From: Alkalitalea saponilacus
Lineage (GTDB): Bacteria > Bacteroidota > Bacteroidia > Bacteroidales > Marinilabiliaceae
Length of the DNA: 64,000 bases
Assembly: GCF_900168165.1 (NCBI RefSeq)
Contig: NZ_FUYV01000003.1
Coordinates: forward strand, 62,001-126,000
Reading direction: 5' to 3'
Shown here: piece after piece, positions 27,129 to 36,093 of the stretch
Layout: every line of letters starts with the position of its first letter
Position numbering within the stretch: the stretch's first letter is position 1
Made by a program: the position numbers and the translations under genes
The notes under the pieces: model-generated
Database searches by the model: none
What the model was told of the DNA's origin: nothing
The model's input: the letters and a program-made list of their open reading frames with translations, nothing else

Positions 27129-27164
27129 CAGTTCAAAAGGATTTTATAAAATCCTTTTGAACTG
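27129..27164. repeat. Perfect 36-base palindrome in the leader of the nucleoid-associated protein gene
   Basis: CAGTTCAAAAGGATTTTA followed by its exact reverse complement (18 bp per arm). It lies about 55 bases after the small ORF and 38 bases before the next start. No T-run follows, so a simple terminator is doubtful. It could be an operator for a dimeric regulator or a leader hairpin. Confidence 0.75.
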
Positions 27165-27202
27165 ATATTGTATTATTATTTGATATATAATAAAATCAGG
27201 AT

Positions 27203-28252
27203 ATGGTAGAAAGTTCCCAAGTAGTAATTGAAGATGTGGTTGTTCACCACATCGGAGCTAAAGCAGAAGGTCAGCCGGTTCGATATTCAAAAAATACTCT
27301 CAAACTTCAGGATGAGGAGTTGGTTGGTAATGTGCTAAAAAGTTATTTCTTTAACGCGTTTAAAACCGAAGCTTATTTTAATTTTATAGGAGCGGAGGAA
27401 GATGCTGCGGGAAAGGTTTATCAGTTGGCCTGTGAGATTTTTGATGATGCCTCTTTGTTTTATAACGCGTCACTTCAAATGGCTGAGTTTTTGCACGAAC
27501 AAAGCAATCATCCTAAAATAAAAGGAGGCGAGTTTTACCTGGCTCTTTTTCGGAATTGCGTGGTGGATGGAGAAGTTGTAGATGGTTTAGGACTGTTTAA
27601 ATCGGAGAACAAGGAAACTTTTCTAAAAGTATATCTCAAAGAACAGAATTTTGAGTTGGGGACACAGGATGGCATCAATATTCGCAAACTGGATAAAGGG
27701 TGTATTATTTTCAACACCGAACGCGAACAGGGATTCAAATGCGTAATGGTTGATAACATCAATAAAGGAAACGAAGCTCGTTTTTGGAAAGAAGATTTTC
27801 TGGGGTTGCAACCTCGCGAGGACAGCTACTACTTTACACAAAACTATATGGATGCCTGTAAAGGGTTTGTTAAGGATGTTTACAATAACGAAAACCAGGT
27901 TCCTCGTCCCGAACAGTTTGACTTTCTAAATCGTTCGCTGGACTTTTTCGATAAAAAACCTAATTTTAATCAGGAAGATTTTGAACGCGAAGTGGTTCGT
28001 TTTCCTGAGGTTTCGGAAGCATTTGCTGATTATCGCCAACAATTTGAGCAAGACAGAGGAATTCCGCTTAACGACAGTTTTGATATCTCCAGAAGTGCCG
28101 TAAAGAGTGAAAAGAAGCACTTTAAATCGGTACTTAAACTAGATAAGAATTTCCATGTTTACGTACATGGAAAGCGCGACTACATTGAAAAGGGATTCGA
28201 CTCTCAAAAGGGAATGAATTATTACAAACTCTTTTTTGAACAGGAGTTGTGA
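27203..28252 (+). CDS. Nucleoid-associated protein (NdpA/YejK-like family)
   Basis: A 349-residue soluble protein starting MVESSQVVIEDVVVHHIGAK, the N-terminal pattern of the 37-kDa nucleoid-associated family. The middle shows FKTEAYFNF and GGEFYLALFRNCVVDGEVVD; the C-terminal region contains FDISRSAVKSEKKHFKSVLK, which is Lys-rich and suits DNA binding, and VYVHGKRDYIEKGFD. The family binds the chromosome; its precise role is unclear. Its stop TGA overlaps the ATG of rsmF by one base (TGATG), so the two are translationally coupled. Confidence 0.75.
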   Translation: MVESSQVVIEDVVVHHIGAKAEGQPVRYSKNTLKLQDEELVGNVLKSYFFNAFKTEAYFNFIGAEEDAAGKVYQLACEIFDDASLFYNASLQMAEFLHEQSNHPKIKGGEFYLALFRNCVVDGEVVDGLGLFKSENKETFLKVYLKEQNFELGTQDGINIRKLDKGCIIFNTEREQGFKCVMVDNINKGNEARFWKEDFLGLQPREDSYYFTQNYMDACKGFVKDVYNNENQVPRPEQFDFLNRSLDFFDKKPNFNQEDFEREVVRFPEVSEAFADYRQQFEQDRGIPLNDSFDISRSAVKSEKKHFKSVLKLDKNFHVYVHGKRDYIEKGFDSQKGMNYYKLFFEQEL

Positions 28253-29622
28253 TGAATTCCCGATTTCCGACAGATTTTATACAAAGAATTCAGCAACAAT
28301 TTGGAGATGCTTCTACAGATTTTCTGAAAGCTCTCTCAAATGATGTTGTAACGTCGGTACGTTACAACCCTTCCAAATTGCAGTCCCTTTCTGATGTCGC
28401 AGCAGAGCCTGTTTCATGGTGTAAGGATGGTGTTTATCTCTCCCAAAAACCAATTTTCACACTCGACCCCTTGTTCCATGCAGGATGTTACTATCCCCAG
28501 GAGGCCTCAAGCATGATTCTCGATTGGATATTGAGGAGCCATACCGAATTGCCTGAGAATCCAATTATTCTTGATTTATGCGGTGCGCCGGGTGGTAAAA
28601 GCACGCTTATAGCAAATTTCCTTGCGGGAAAAGGAGTTTTGGTGGCCAACGAGGTCATTAAAAGCAGAGCAAACATTCTGGCTGAGAATCTGATGAAATG
28701 GGGATACTCCAATTGTGTGGTAACCCGAAACGACCCTTCTGATTTTGGCCGTTTACCATCACATTTTGATGTGATGGTGGTGGATGCGCCATGTTCCGGC
28801 GAAGGCATGTTCAGAAAAGATGAACGCGCCATTGAAGAGTGGAGTGAAAGCAATGCCGCGATGTGTGCATCGCGACAAAGGAGGATTCTCACTGATGCAT
28901 GGGCGACTCTCAAACCCGGTGGTTACTTAATATATAGCACATGTACTTTCAATCCTGCCGAGAATGAGGAGAATATTCAGTGGCTTTTGGAAGGTAACAA
29001 AGCTGAAATAATCCCCTTAAATGCACCAAACAATTGGTGCATTTCTTCTTTAGGGATAGGTAACGGCAACGCACTGGCATTTTATCCTCATAAATCCAAA
29101 GGAGAGGGACTGTTTGTGGCCTTATTAAGAAAAAGAGGAGAAGAATCAGCAAAAGAAGTCAATCTCAAAAAAACAAAAAGCAAAGAAAAATCCAAAACAC
29201 CAGCGGTTGTGGCCAACTGCATAAAGGATTCTAAGAACTTTTATTTTGCGGAAGACTCAAACGGTTGGAGAGCTTTTCCAAATCAATTTGTAAATGACCT
29301 CCTTTTTTACCTGAGGAACTTATCTGTAGTTCGCTATGGGGTTGAGGTAGGCCAGATTATAAAAGGTAGGTTTCAGCCAGCTCATGAGCTGGCACTGAGT
29401 GTAGATATAAACCCTGAAGCATTTAATATTTGTAATCTATCGCATGGAGAAGCTCTGAAATATCTAAAAGGAGAAATATTGCAGCCTCCTTCCGAAATGG
29501 AGAAGGGTTATGTTCTGATTTCGTATCATGGCTCACCTCTTGGTTTTGCAAAGAATATTGGCACCCGCATGAATAACTTGTACCCCACATCTCTTAGAAT
29601 TCGCATGGCTTTGCCGGAATAA
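28252..29622 (+). CDS. rsmF: 16S rRNA (cytosine-C5) methyltransferase, RsmF/NSUN type
   Basis: About 456 residues. The start is taken at the ATG overlapping the upstream stop (28252) rather than the GTG one codon earlier; AGGAG lies 6 bases before it. The NOL1/NOP2/Sun fold is clear: SAM-binding DLCGAPGGKSTLI near 107, DAPCSGEGMFRKD near 176 with one catalytic Cys, and YSTCTFNPAENEENI near 228 with the other Cys. A Lys-rich linker (about 300-315) leads to an RsmF-type C-terminal domain of about 140 residues (FYFAEDSNGWRAFP onward). It methylates C5 of a cytidine in rRNA in the cytoplasm. Confidence 0.88.
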   Translation: MNSRFPTDFIQRIQQQFGDASTDFLKALSNDVVTSVRYNPSKLQSLSDVAAEPVSWCKDGVYLSQKPIFTLDPLFHAGCYYPQEASSMILDWILRSHTELPENPIILDLCGAPGGKSTLIANFLAGKGVLVANEVIKSRANILAENLMKWGYSNCVVTRNDPSDFGRLPSHFDVMVVDAPCSGEGMFRKDERAIEEWSESNAAMCASRQRRILTDAWATLKPGGYLIYSTCTFNPAENEENIQWLLEGNKAEIIPLNAPNNWCISSLGIGNGNALAFYPHKSKGEGLFVALLRKRGEESAKEVNLKKTKSKEKSKTPAVVANCIKDSKNFYFAEDSNGWRAFPNQFVNDLLFYLRNLSVVRYGVEVGQIIKGRFQPAHELALSVDINPEAFNICNLSHGEALKYLKGEILQPPSEMEKGYVLISYHGSPLGFAKNIGTRMNNLYPTSLRIRMALPE

Positions 29623-29679
29623 GAGTTGGGTCTGATTCTGTTTCAAACTTCGTATCCGAAAATATGATAATCTAAACGG

Positions 29680-29707
29680 TTGGTTACACTTTTAATTCAT
29701 ACATTTG
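29680..29707 (+). promoter_or_regulatory. Promoter for trkH
   Basis: TTG (29680-29682), a 17-base spacer, then TACATTTG (29700-29707) match the Bacteroidota promoter consensus closely. The predicted transcription start is about 40 bases upstream of the ATG at 29755. Confidence 0.65.
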
Positions 29708-29754
29708 CGCCGCTTAAAAGGGTTTTGTAGCTTTATTATTCTTATTCGGGATAA

Positions 29755-31206
29755 ATGAACATACGTTTTATTATCAATATTTTTGGGCGAGTCCTGATTT
29801 TGCTGGGGTTGTTTATGTTAACACCCATTATATGGGCGTTTGTGTATGGTGAAGATACTGTTGGGGGCATTCTTGCCTCTTCGTTGATAACTCTGGCAGC
29901 CGGAACTTTTATGTACTTTGGGTCTCTTATTAATCTCAGGAAAGAGTTGGGGCTTCGCGACAGCTATTTTACCGTAACATTTACATGGGTGGTAATATCT
30001 CTTTTCGGCATGTTGCCATATATTTTTACAGGTTCAATAGAAGGGTTACCCAATGTCTATTTTGAAACGGTATCCGGGTTTACCACCACCGGCTCCACAA
30101 TTTTGACTGATATAGAATCACTACCCAAAAGCATTTTGTTCTGGAGGAGTTTGTCTCAATGGATAGGAGGCATGGGTATTATTGTTCTGGTTGTGGCCAT
30201 TCTGCCGCTTTTAAGAATTGGAGGGTATAACCTTTTTAAAAGTGAAGCTTCGGGGATATCATACGAAAAACTAACACCGAAAACAGCAAGTACTGCGAAA
30301 AGATTATGGGGTATATATGTTGCATTAACCATTATTCTTATACCTCTTCTTTTAATTGGAGGAATGTCTTTCTTTGATTCATTGAACCACGCATTTACTG
30401 TAATGGCTGCCGGCGGTTTTTCTACCAAAGATGCAAGCATCGGTGCTTTCTCTCCATTTGTTCAATATGTGGTCATTCTTTTCATGCTTTTGGCCGGAAT
30501 GAATTTTTACCTACACTACCATTTTATAAAAGGTCGTTTTAAAAGAGTATTTAGTAATATAGAGTTAAAAACTTATTTGTCAATTGTTGGTATTGTGACA
30601 ATCGCCATAACAATTGCTGTTTATTTAGAAGGAACTTACAATCTTGAATATGTAATCCGAAAGTCATTTTTTCAGGTTACTTCTATTTTAACAACTTCGG
30701 GTTTTGCTACTTATGATTATTTACTGTGGCCAACACCTGCATGGACATTGCTTTTTCTGTTGATGTTTGTGGGTGCTTGCGTTGGAAGTACCGGTGGTGG
30801 GATAAAAGTTATCCGGCATGTGGTTTCGTTCCGGAGTGTTGTGTTACACTTTAAACGCATGTTGCACCCCAATAGTGTAAGTCTTCTAAAGATAAACGGA
30901 GAAGTGATTGATGATGAAAAGGTCAGCAGCCTGATTACTTTTTTGGTTCTTTATCTGTTTACATTTATTTCCGGTTCAATTATTATGGTGTTTTTGGGAT
31001 TGGATACCTTTACAGCTGTAGGTGCGGTTGCGGCCAATTTAGGTGGAGTGGGGCCGGGGATAGGAACAGTTGGTCCCGCAGCCAATTATCATCACATTCA
31101 CGATGCAGGGAAAATTGTACTCTCATTTTTAATGATAATTGGCCGTCTGGAACTAACCACCGTTATAATATTGTTTACCAGTATGTTTTGGGATAAATAC
31201 AGGTAA
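29755..31206 (+). CDS. trkH: TrkH/KtrB-family potassium uptake membrane subunit
   Basis: A 483-residue polytopic protein. The four selectivity-filter-like P loops with conserved Gly can be seen: VSGFTTTGSTIL near 113, MAAGGFSTKDASIG near 217, TSILTTSGFATYDY near 310, and AVAANLGGVGPGIGTVGPA near 425; also GSTGGGIKVIRH near 344. The family forms the membrane pore of Trk/Ktr K+ uptake and normally needs a cytosolic TrkA/KtrA partner, which is not encoded in this window. It has its own promoter and a strong downstream hairpin, so it is a single-gene unit. Confidence 0.92.
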   Translation: MNIRFIINIFGRVLILLGLFMLTPIIWAFVYGEDTVGGILASSLITLAAGTFMYFGSLINLRKELGLRDSYFTVTFTWVVISLFGMLPYIFTGSIEGLPNVYFETVSGFTTTGSTILTDIESLPKSILFWRSLSQWIGGMGIIVLVVAILPLLRIGGYNLFKSEASGISYEKLTPKTASTAKRLWGIYVALTIILIPLLLIGGMSFFDSLNHAFTVMAAGGFSTKDASIGAFSPFVQYVVILFMLLAGMNFYLHYHFIKGRFKRVFSNIELKTYLSIVGIVTIAITIAVYLEGTYNLEYVIRKSFFQVTSILTTSGFATYDYLLWPTPAWTLLFLLMFVGACVGSTGGGIKVIRHVVSFRSVVLHFKRMLHPNSVSLLKINGEVIDDEKVSSLITFLVLYLFTFISGSIIMVFLGLDTFTAVGAVAANLGGVGPGIGTVGPAANYHHIHDAGKIVLSFLMIIGRLELTTVIILFTSMFWDKYR

Positions 31207-31224
31207 TATCCCGAAGGGATAAAT

Positions 31225-31260
31225 ACAAATAGCACCGCATATTTATGCGGTGCTATTTGT
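31225..31260. terminator. Bidirectional terminator between trkH and the GNAT/nitrilase gene
   Basis: ACAAATAGCACCGCAT and ATGCGGTGCTATTTGT form a perfect 16-bp stem with a 4-base loop, between two convergent genes. Confidence 0.8.
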
Positions 31261-31317
31261 ATGGTGGTGTTTTCTCATAACCACGAAGTGGTTAAATGGA
31301 TAATAAAATAATTCTAT

Positions 31318-32844
31318 TTATCCATTCTTCAGTTTCAGGTCAAACACATCAGTACGCCTGTCTTTGAGATTACGCACGCTTCCGTAGGTGTGCAGTTCCG
31401 ATAGCAAGTCCAAATCCACATCCGAAACCAGAATCATTTCGGTATTAGGTGTGGCTTCGGTTTTTACCCCGTTGGTGGGAAAGGGGAAATCGCAAGGTGT
31501 AAACACTGCCGACTGTGCATACTGGATGTTCATATTGTGAACTTTCGGAAGGTTTCCAACCGAACCGGCTATGGCTACAAAGCATTCGTTTTCAATGGCT
31601 CTCGCTCTCGCACAGTAACGAACACGACTGTATCCGTTTTGCGTATCAGTAAGGAATGGGACAAAAAGAATCTTCATTCCCTGGTCGGCTAAGATTCTTG
31701 GTAATTCCGGAAATTCCACATCGTAACAAATCAGGATGCCTATTTTACCGCAGTCGGTTTCATATACCTGTAGTTTATTGCTTCCAGATAGTCCCCATGC
31801 CTTGATTTCATCGGGAGTAACATGAATTTTTTCATAGGAGTCGAAAGTTCCGTTTCGCCTACAGAGGTATCCTACATTGAAAAGTTTATCATCCCGAATA
31901 AGCGGCATACTGCCGGTTATAATGTTGACGTTATAGCTGATGGCCAGCTGTATAAAGCGGTCTCGTATATCTTCGGTGTATTCAGCCATTTTTCTGATGG
32001 CATCGGGCTCCGAAAGGTGATTGTACTTTGCCATAAGTGGCGCGTTGAAAAACTCAGGAAACAAAATAAAATCACTTTTATAGGCTGAAACAGCGTCTAC
32101 GAAATACTCTATCTGTTCGTACATATCCTCGGAAGTAGCGTAATGGCGCATTTGCCACTGTACCAATCCGAGTCTGATGACAGATTTTTGCTGTTTAAGT
32201 TCTTTCGTTTTTTTTGTATAGTAAATATTGTCCCACTGCATCAAAACAGCATACTCTTTCGATTCTTTATCCCCCGGCAGATAATCGGTCAGCACCTTTT
32301 TAACGTGAAAATCGTTTGACAGTTGAAATGTCAGCGTTGGGTCAAACAACTCTTTGTCTTTCACTTTTTGTATATACTCGCGTGGAGTCATCTTTGACGC
32401 ATGAATGTGGTATTCGGGAATACGTCCGCCAAAAACAACCGCTTTCAGATTCAATTGTTCACATAACTCCTTGCGGGCGTCGTATAACCGACGTCCCAAT
32501 CTTAATCCCCTGAATTCGGGATGAATAAACATGTCAATACCATAAAGAACATCGCCACGAGGGTTGTGCGTGGTAAAGGTGTAGTTCCCCGTTATCTCTT
32601 TGTAAGAATGTTCATCGCCAAAAAGCTCGTATTTAACGCATATTGAAAGAGCACAACCCACAATGACGCCATCAACCAAAACCGCAAGCTGTCCCATCGG
32701 GAAAATGTTCAGAAGAGTTCTGATTTCATGCTCACGCCAGTACGACTCTTGCCAGTTCGAATAGGCCTTTAGCATGGCAGCTTTCAGTTCCTCGTAATCA
32801 TCAATGTTAAGATTGCGTAGTTCAACGTTTTTAATGTCGGTCAT
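31318..32844 (-). CDS. Fused GNAT acetyltransferase / carbon-nitrogen hydrolase
   Basis: A 508-residue two-domain protein. Residues 1-175 are a GNAT fold (DMFIHPEFRGLRLGRRLYDA carries the acetyl-CoA loop). Residues about 220-490 are a nitrilase-superfamily amidase with the catalytic triad Glu in FILFPEFFNAP near 261, Lys in YEKIHVTPDE near 338, and Cys in GILICYDVEFPE near 372. The fused architecture occurs repeatedly in bacteria, so it is not a local accident. Acyl transfer coupled to amide hydrolysis on a small metabolite is plausible, but no substrate can be named. It stands alone and ends at the shared terminator. Confidence 0.88.
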   Translation of the reverse strand: MTDIKNVELRNLNIDDYEELKAAMLKAYSNWQESYWREHEIRTLLNIFPMGQLAVLVDGVIVGCALSICVKYELFGDEHSYKEITGNYTFTTHNPRGDVLYGIDMFIHPEFRGLRLGRRLYDARKELCEQLNLKAVVFGGRIPEYHIHASKMTPREYIQKVKDKELFDPTLTFQLSNDFHVKKVLTDYLPGDKESKEYAVLMQWDNIYYTKKTKELKQQKSVIRLGLVQWQMRHYATSEDMYEQIEYFVDAVSAYKSDFILFPEFFNAPLMAKYNHLSEPDAIRKMAEYTEDIRDRFIQLAISYNVNIITGSMPLIRDDKLFNVGYLCRRNGTFDSYEKIHVTPDEIKAWGLSGSNKLQVYETDCGKIGILICYDVEFPELPRILADQGMKILFVPFLTDTQNGYSRVRYCARARAIENECFVAIAGSVGNLPKVHNMNIQYAQSAVFTPCDFPFPTNGVKTEATPNTEMILVSDVDLDLLSELHTYGSVRNLKDRRTDVFDLKLKNG

Positions 32845-33101
32845 AAATTCAGTTTTTGCTTTTTATAAAAAAAAATGGTTTACGGGTCTTCTAGCCCGTA
32901 AATGTTATTGGAAAAGTATATAAAATAAACTTCTTTAGCAATGGATTGTTTAATTTATATACCATTCAGAATCTTATATATATATATTAACTGTTTGTAA
33001 TTTCCTGAAGCGATTAACTTTTTTTGGGTTGATTTTTTTCATATATTTAATGGAGTTGAGGTTTTGTTGTCTTTAATTATGAATCAAGGTAATAGGAAAG
33101 T

Positions 33102-33671
33102 ATGAAATTACTGAAGTTTTTCATTTTAATATTTATTGTCGTTACTGGTTGCGGGACTGACATTGAGACCATTTCAATTGAACGGGAAGGTGTTCTTAGT
33201 TTCAGGGTTGAAGGGCAAAGTGAGACTTGGAGAAGCCGGGATATGATGTTCTATCCTGGTCAGTCAGTTGTTGTGGAATTCGATGATGAAACTTTGCCAT
33301 CGGTTCTTTTTCGCCGGTACTATCTTGTCTTTGAAGGCAAATCACCCGATGGGATGGAATTTGAGTTGTCCATATCTTTAGATGTAAAAGATACAGACGA
33401 CCTGAGGCATCGTTACACAAGTAGTTATCATCCAAATCGGGGAGGCCTGCACGATGTTTCGCTCATCGTCATTGAAAAGGGAAATCCTAACCGATACTAT
33501 ATGGCCGGTTTGTGCGAAAGCGCCAGAGAAGATGCTTTTTTCGAAATTGACAGACAAAAAGCAGATGAACAGATTATTGCAGGAGGTTTCCGGGCTGAAC
33601 TCTGTTTTATTCATGATACTGATTCACTGTTTTCTATTTACGATGCTGAGTTTAAAGATATTGAATACTAA
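33102..33671 (+). CDS. Hypothetical lipoprotein, first of a three-gene envelope cluster
   Basis: A 189-residue protein: signal MKLLKFFILIFIVVTGC with Cys17 as the lipidation site. The mature part is mostly beta, with an SYHPNRGGLHDVSL segment and two late Cys residues (GLCESAR, ELCFIHD). I recognise no family. It is followed after 10 bases by a second exported protein and then a third, in a tight co-directional cluster, so the three probably act together at the envelope. Confidence 0.65.
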   Translation: MKLLKFFILIFIVVTGCGTDIETISIEREGVLSFRVEGQSETWRSRDMMFYPGQSVVVEFDDETLPSVLFRRYYLVFEGKSPDGMEFELSISLDVKDTDDLRHRYTSSYHPNRGGLHDVSLIVIEKGNPNRYYMAGLCESAREDAFFEIDRQKADEQIIAGGFRAELCFIHDTDSLFSIYDAEFKDIEY

Positions 33672-33681
33672 CAATTATTGT

Positions 33682-34587
33682 ATGCAGAAATTATACTCCA
33701 TATTTTTTATTGCTTTTGTAGTTGGCTTTTTTCATTTAAGCTCCCAAACAACCGATGTACAACCGGCAGGTTTTGATGTGATTGTTAAAACCAATGGTGA
33801 GATAGTTTATGGTAAAGTTATTGAGGTTAGCAGAACACAGGAATTGGTTCGTTATAAACGAACCGATATTCCTGATGGCCCTGTTTATGAACTATTCTGG
33901 AACGAAATATATGCCATCAGCTACAGAAACCAATTAACTGAATACTTTGTGGAAGGGAAGCCTGATACCGGTGTTGGTTCCGATGGACATCGTTTTCGTG
34001 GGATTGGTGAAATTGAGAAAACTGAAACAACCGGAGAGACTTTGTGGTTTTCTGAAATCAGGAATGGCGAGTTGCGGATTGGTTTTGGTTTACTCAGGCA
34101 ATATTCCAAAATTTCAGAGATTGATGAATATCGCGACAGAACAGGATTTCCTGCCATGGCTTTAACCTACCTGTTTCCATTCAGTGAAAACATGGAGTTA
34201 GGAAGTTCTATAAGCTGGGCCAGTTTTAAGTATTCCGACAGAACATTGAGTGAATACGACCAGTTATTGACGGAAAGAGACATTACTGAAACTCTTTTCA
34301 CATTTGCTGTAGTGGGGAGATATTACATTGATATGGATTTATTCAGGCCTTATTTATTAAGCGGTATATCATATACAAATTCCAGTGTCAGAACCGATGG
34401 TCGAATAAGATTTACTGATGATGAACGTTCTGTTCTGGTGCAAGGAGGCGCGCGTAGCGGAAGTTTTGGTATTCCTATTAGAGCGGGGTTTGATGTTCGT
34501 TTAAGTGAAAAGGCCGGAGCGTATGTGGATATTGGAAATGGTTTGACATTGCTGCAAATCGGGGGCGTATTTAAAATTGGAAGGTGA
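33682..34587 (+). CDS. Exported protein with N-terminal SH3-like strand domain and barrel-like C-terminus
   Basis: About 301 residues from MQKLYSIFFIAFVVGFFHLS, a clear signal peptide; the frame is open further upstream inside the preceding gene, but that extension is rejected. Residues about 30-95 (FDVIVKTNGEIVYGKVIEV, then YELFWNEIYAISY) form a small beta domain often seen in Bacteroidota envelope proteins. The remainder has alternating strands ending in YVDIGNGLTLLQIGGVFKIG, typical of an outer-membrane barrel. Its stop overlaps the next ATG (TGATG). Confidence 0.65.
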   Translation: MQKLYSIFFIAFVVGFFHLSSQTTDVQPAGFDVIVKTNGEIVYGKVIEVSRTQELVRYKRTDIPDGPVYELFWNEIYAISYRNQLTEYFVEGKPDTGVGSDGHRFRGIGEIEKTETTGETLWFSEIRNGELRIGFGLLRQYSKISEIDEYRDRTGFPAMALTYLFPFSENMELGSSISWASFKYSDRTLSEYDQLLTERDITETLFTFAVVGRYYIDMDLFRPYLLSGISYTNSSVRTDGRIRFTDDERSVLVQGGARSGSFGIPIRAGFDVRLSEKAGAYVDIGNGLTLLQIGGVFKIGR

Positions 34588-35174
34588 TGAAAAAGATATT
34601 AATCATATTGGTTTCTTTTATGATGACCTCCTTTCCGGCTATGCTGGAGGGACAGTCGTCTGAAGGGAAAAGCAGCGGGGGACTTGCACTTTTTTTTGGT
34701 CCTTCGGTTACCTATTTTCACGGAGAGCATTCAGATGAGTTTGATTCATTTGATGCAGACAGGCTGAATTGGCAAATGAATATCTTTTTCGGATTTTATA
34801 CCGGAGAGGATGGTTCAAGCCATGCATTTGGTGCATTTGGTGCTGCCGGATATACAAATCGTTTTACACTAAATGAAATGGCAGGATTTTCCGGTCTTGA
34901 TATGAACAATGTAATAGAAAGCCGTTTTAACTCATTTTATCAGATTGAGGGAGGGCTGTTACTCGCCAATATTTTGCGATTAAGCACAGGGTTGGGAAAA
35001 CAATATTATACCACAAGCGGCGGTGATAACAGTTTCAATTACCTGTCCACCACCGCCGGCTTTTTAATCAATATGGGAACCGTTTCATGGAGTCTTGACG
35101 CCAATTTTAACTATGGTCGTGATTATTCCGATACGATTCTTAAACTTTCAACGGGTATTGTGTTTGTATTTTAA
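34587..35174 (+). CDS. Outer-membrane beta-barrel-like protein
   Basis: About 195 residues. The ATG at 34587 overlaps the upstream stop by one base and is preferred to the GTG a codon before. The signal peptide ends near AMLEGQS. The mature part reads as 8 or so amphipathic strands (GLALFFGPSVTYFHGEH, WQMNIFFGFYTGED, LSTTAGFLINMGTVSWSLDA) ending in a hydrophobic FVF, the hallmark of a small outer-membrane porin fold. The partner is the preceding barrel protein. It converges with menB 5 bases away. Confidence 0.65.
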   Translation: MKKILIILVSFMMTSFPAMLEGQSSEGKSSGGLALFFGPSVTYFHGEHSDEFDSFDADRLNWQMNIFFGFYTGEDGSSHAFGAFGAAGYTNRFTLNEMAGFSGLDMNNVIESRFNSFYQIEGGLLLANILRLSTGLGKQYYTTSGGDNSFNYLSTTAGFLINMGTVSWSLDANFNYGRDYSDTILKLSTGIVFVF

Positions 35175-35179
35175 CGCCA

Positions 35180-35998
35180 TTATGGAAATTTCGGGAACTT
35201 TTTGAAATCCGGCTCTCTTTTTTCCAGAAATGCATTTCTACCTTCCTGCGCTTCTTCCATCAGATAAAACATTAATGTGGCATCTCCGGCCAGCTCCATG
35301 ATTCCTGCCTGTCCGTCCAACTCGGCGTTAAGTCCGCGTTTTATCATTCTCAGCGCCATAGGGCTGCGTTGAAGCATGATTTTGCACCAATCAATGGTCT
35401 CTTCTTCGAGAATGTCAAGTGGAACAACTTTATTTACAAGACCCATTTTTTCGGCTTCATTTGCAGAATATTGCTTGCATAGAAACCATATTTCACGGGC
35501 TTTCTTTTGTCCAACGTGTCGCGCCAGGTATGAAGAACCAAAACCGGCATCGAAGCTACCCACTTTGGGTCCACTTTGGCCAAATATTGCGTTTTCACTG
35601 GCGATGGTGAGGTCGCATACCACATGTAAAACATGACCTCCACCAATGGCGTATCCGTTTACCATGGCCACTACCGGCTTTGGTAGTGAACGAATGCGTT
35701 TGTGTAAATCAAGCACGTTGAGTCGGGGCACCCCATCTTCGTCAATATAGCCACCATGTCCCTTAACATTTTGGTCGCCACCCGAACAAAATGCCTTATC
35801 TCCCTCGCCAGTAAGCACAACCACGCCAACATCCTGCCGTTCCCTGCAAATATCAAAGGCCTCAATCAGTTCTTTCACGGTTTGTGGACGAAACGCGTTG
35901 TAAACGCGTGGCCGGTTAATGGTTATTTTTGCAATTCCTTCCCAGGTCTCAAGCCTGATATCCTGGTATTCTTTTTCAGATTTCCAATTACGTTCCAT
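35180..35998 (-). CDS. menB: 1,4-dihydroxy-2-naphthoyl-CoA synthase MenB
   Basis: A 272-residue crotonase-fold enzyme that cyclises o-succinylbenzoyl-CoA in menaquinone synthesis. Diagnostic stretches are [36 protein letters not shown] near 70-85, [20 protein letters not shown] with the oxyanion-hole glycines, and [18 protein letters not shown]. The length is as expected. It is the last gene of menF-menD-menB on the minus strand, 95 bases after menD. Confidence 0.95.
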   Translation of the reverse strand: MERNWKSEKEYQDIRLETWEGIAKITINRPRVYNAFRPQTVKELIEAFDICRERQDVGVVVLTGEGDKAFCSGGDQNVKGHGGYIDEDGVPRLNVLDLHKRIRSLPKPVVAMVNGYAIGGGHVLHVVCDLTIASENAIFGQSGPKVGSFDAGFGSSYLARHVGQKKAREIWFLCKQYSANEAEKMGLVNKVVPLDILEEETIDWCKIMLQRSPMALRMIKRGLNAELDGQAGIMELAGDATLMFYLMEEAQEGRNAFLEKREPDFKKFPKFP

Positions 35999-36093
35999 GT
36001 CTTTACATTTTTACAACAAAAGAAACTTAGGGTTTCTAATAATTATTACAGACTTCCTTAAAATTTTCTTATGTGCCTTATGTGTTAAACAAA

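Noticed and set aside
33454-33681. Long 5' extension of the frame of the 33682-34587 gene
   Set aside because: It overlaps most of the C-terminal half of the upstream lipoprotein gene; the internal Met at 33682 gives a clear signal peptide.
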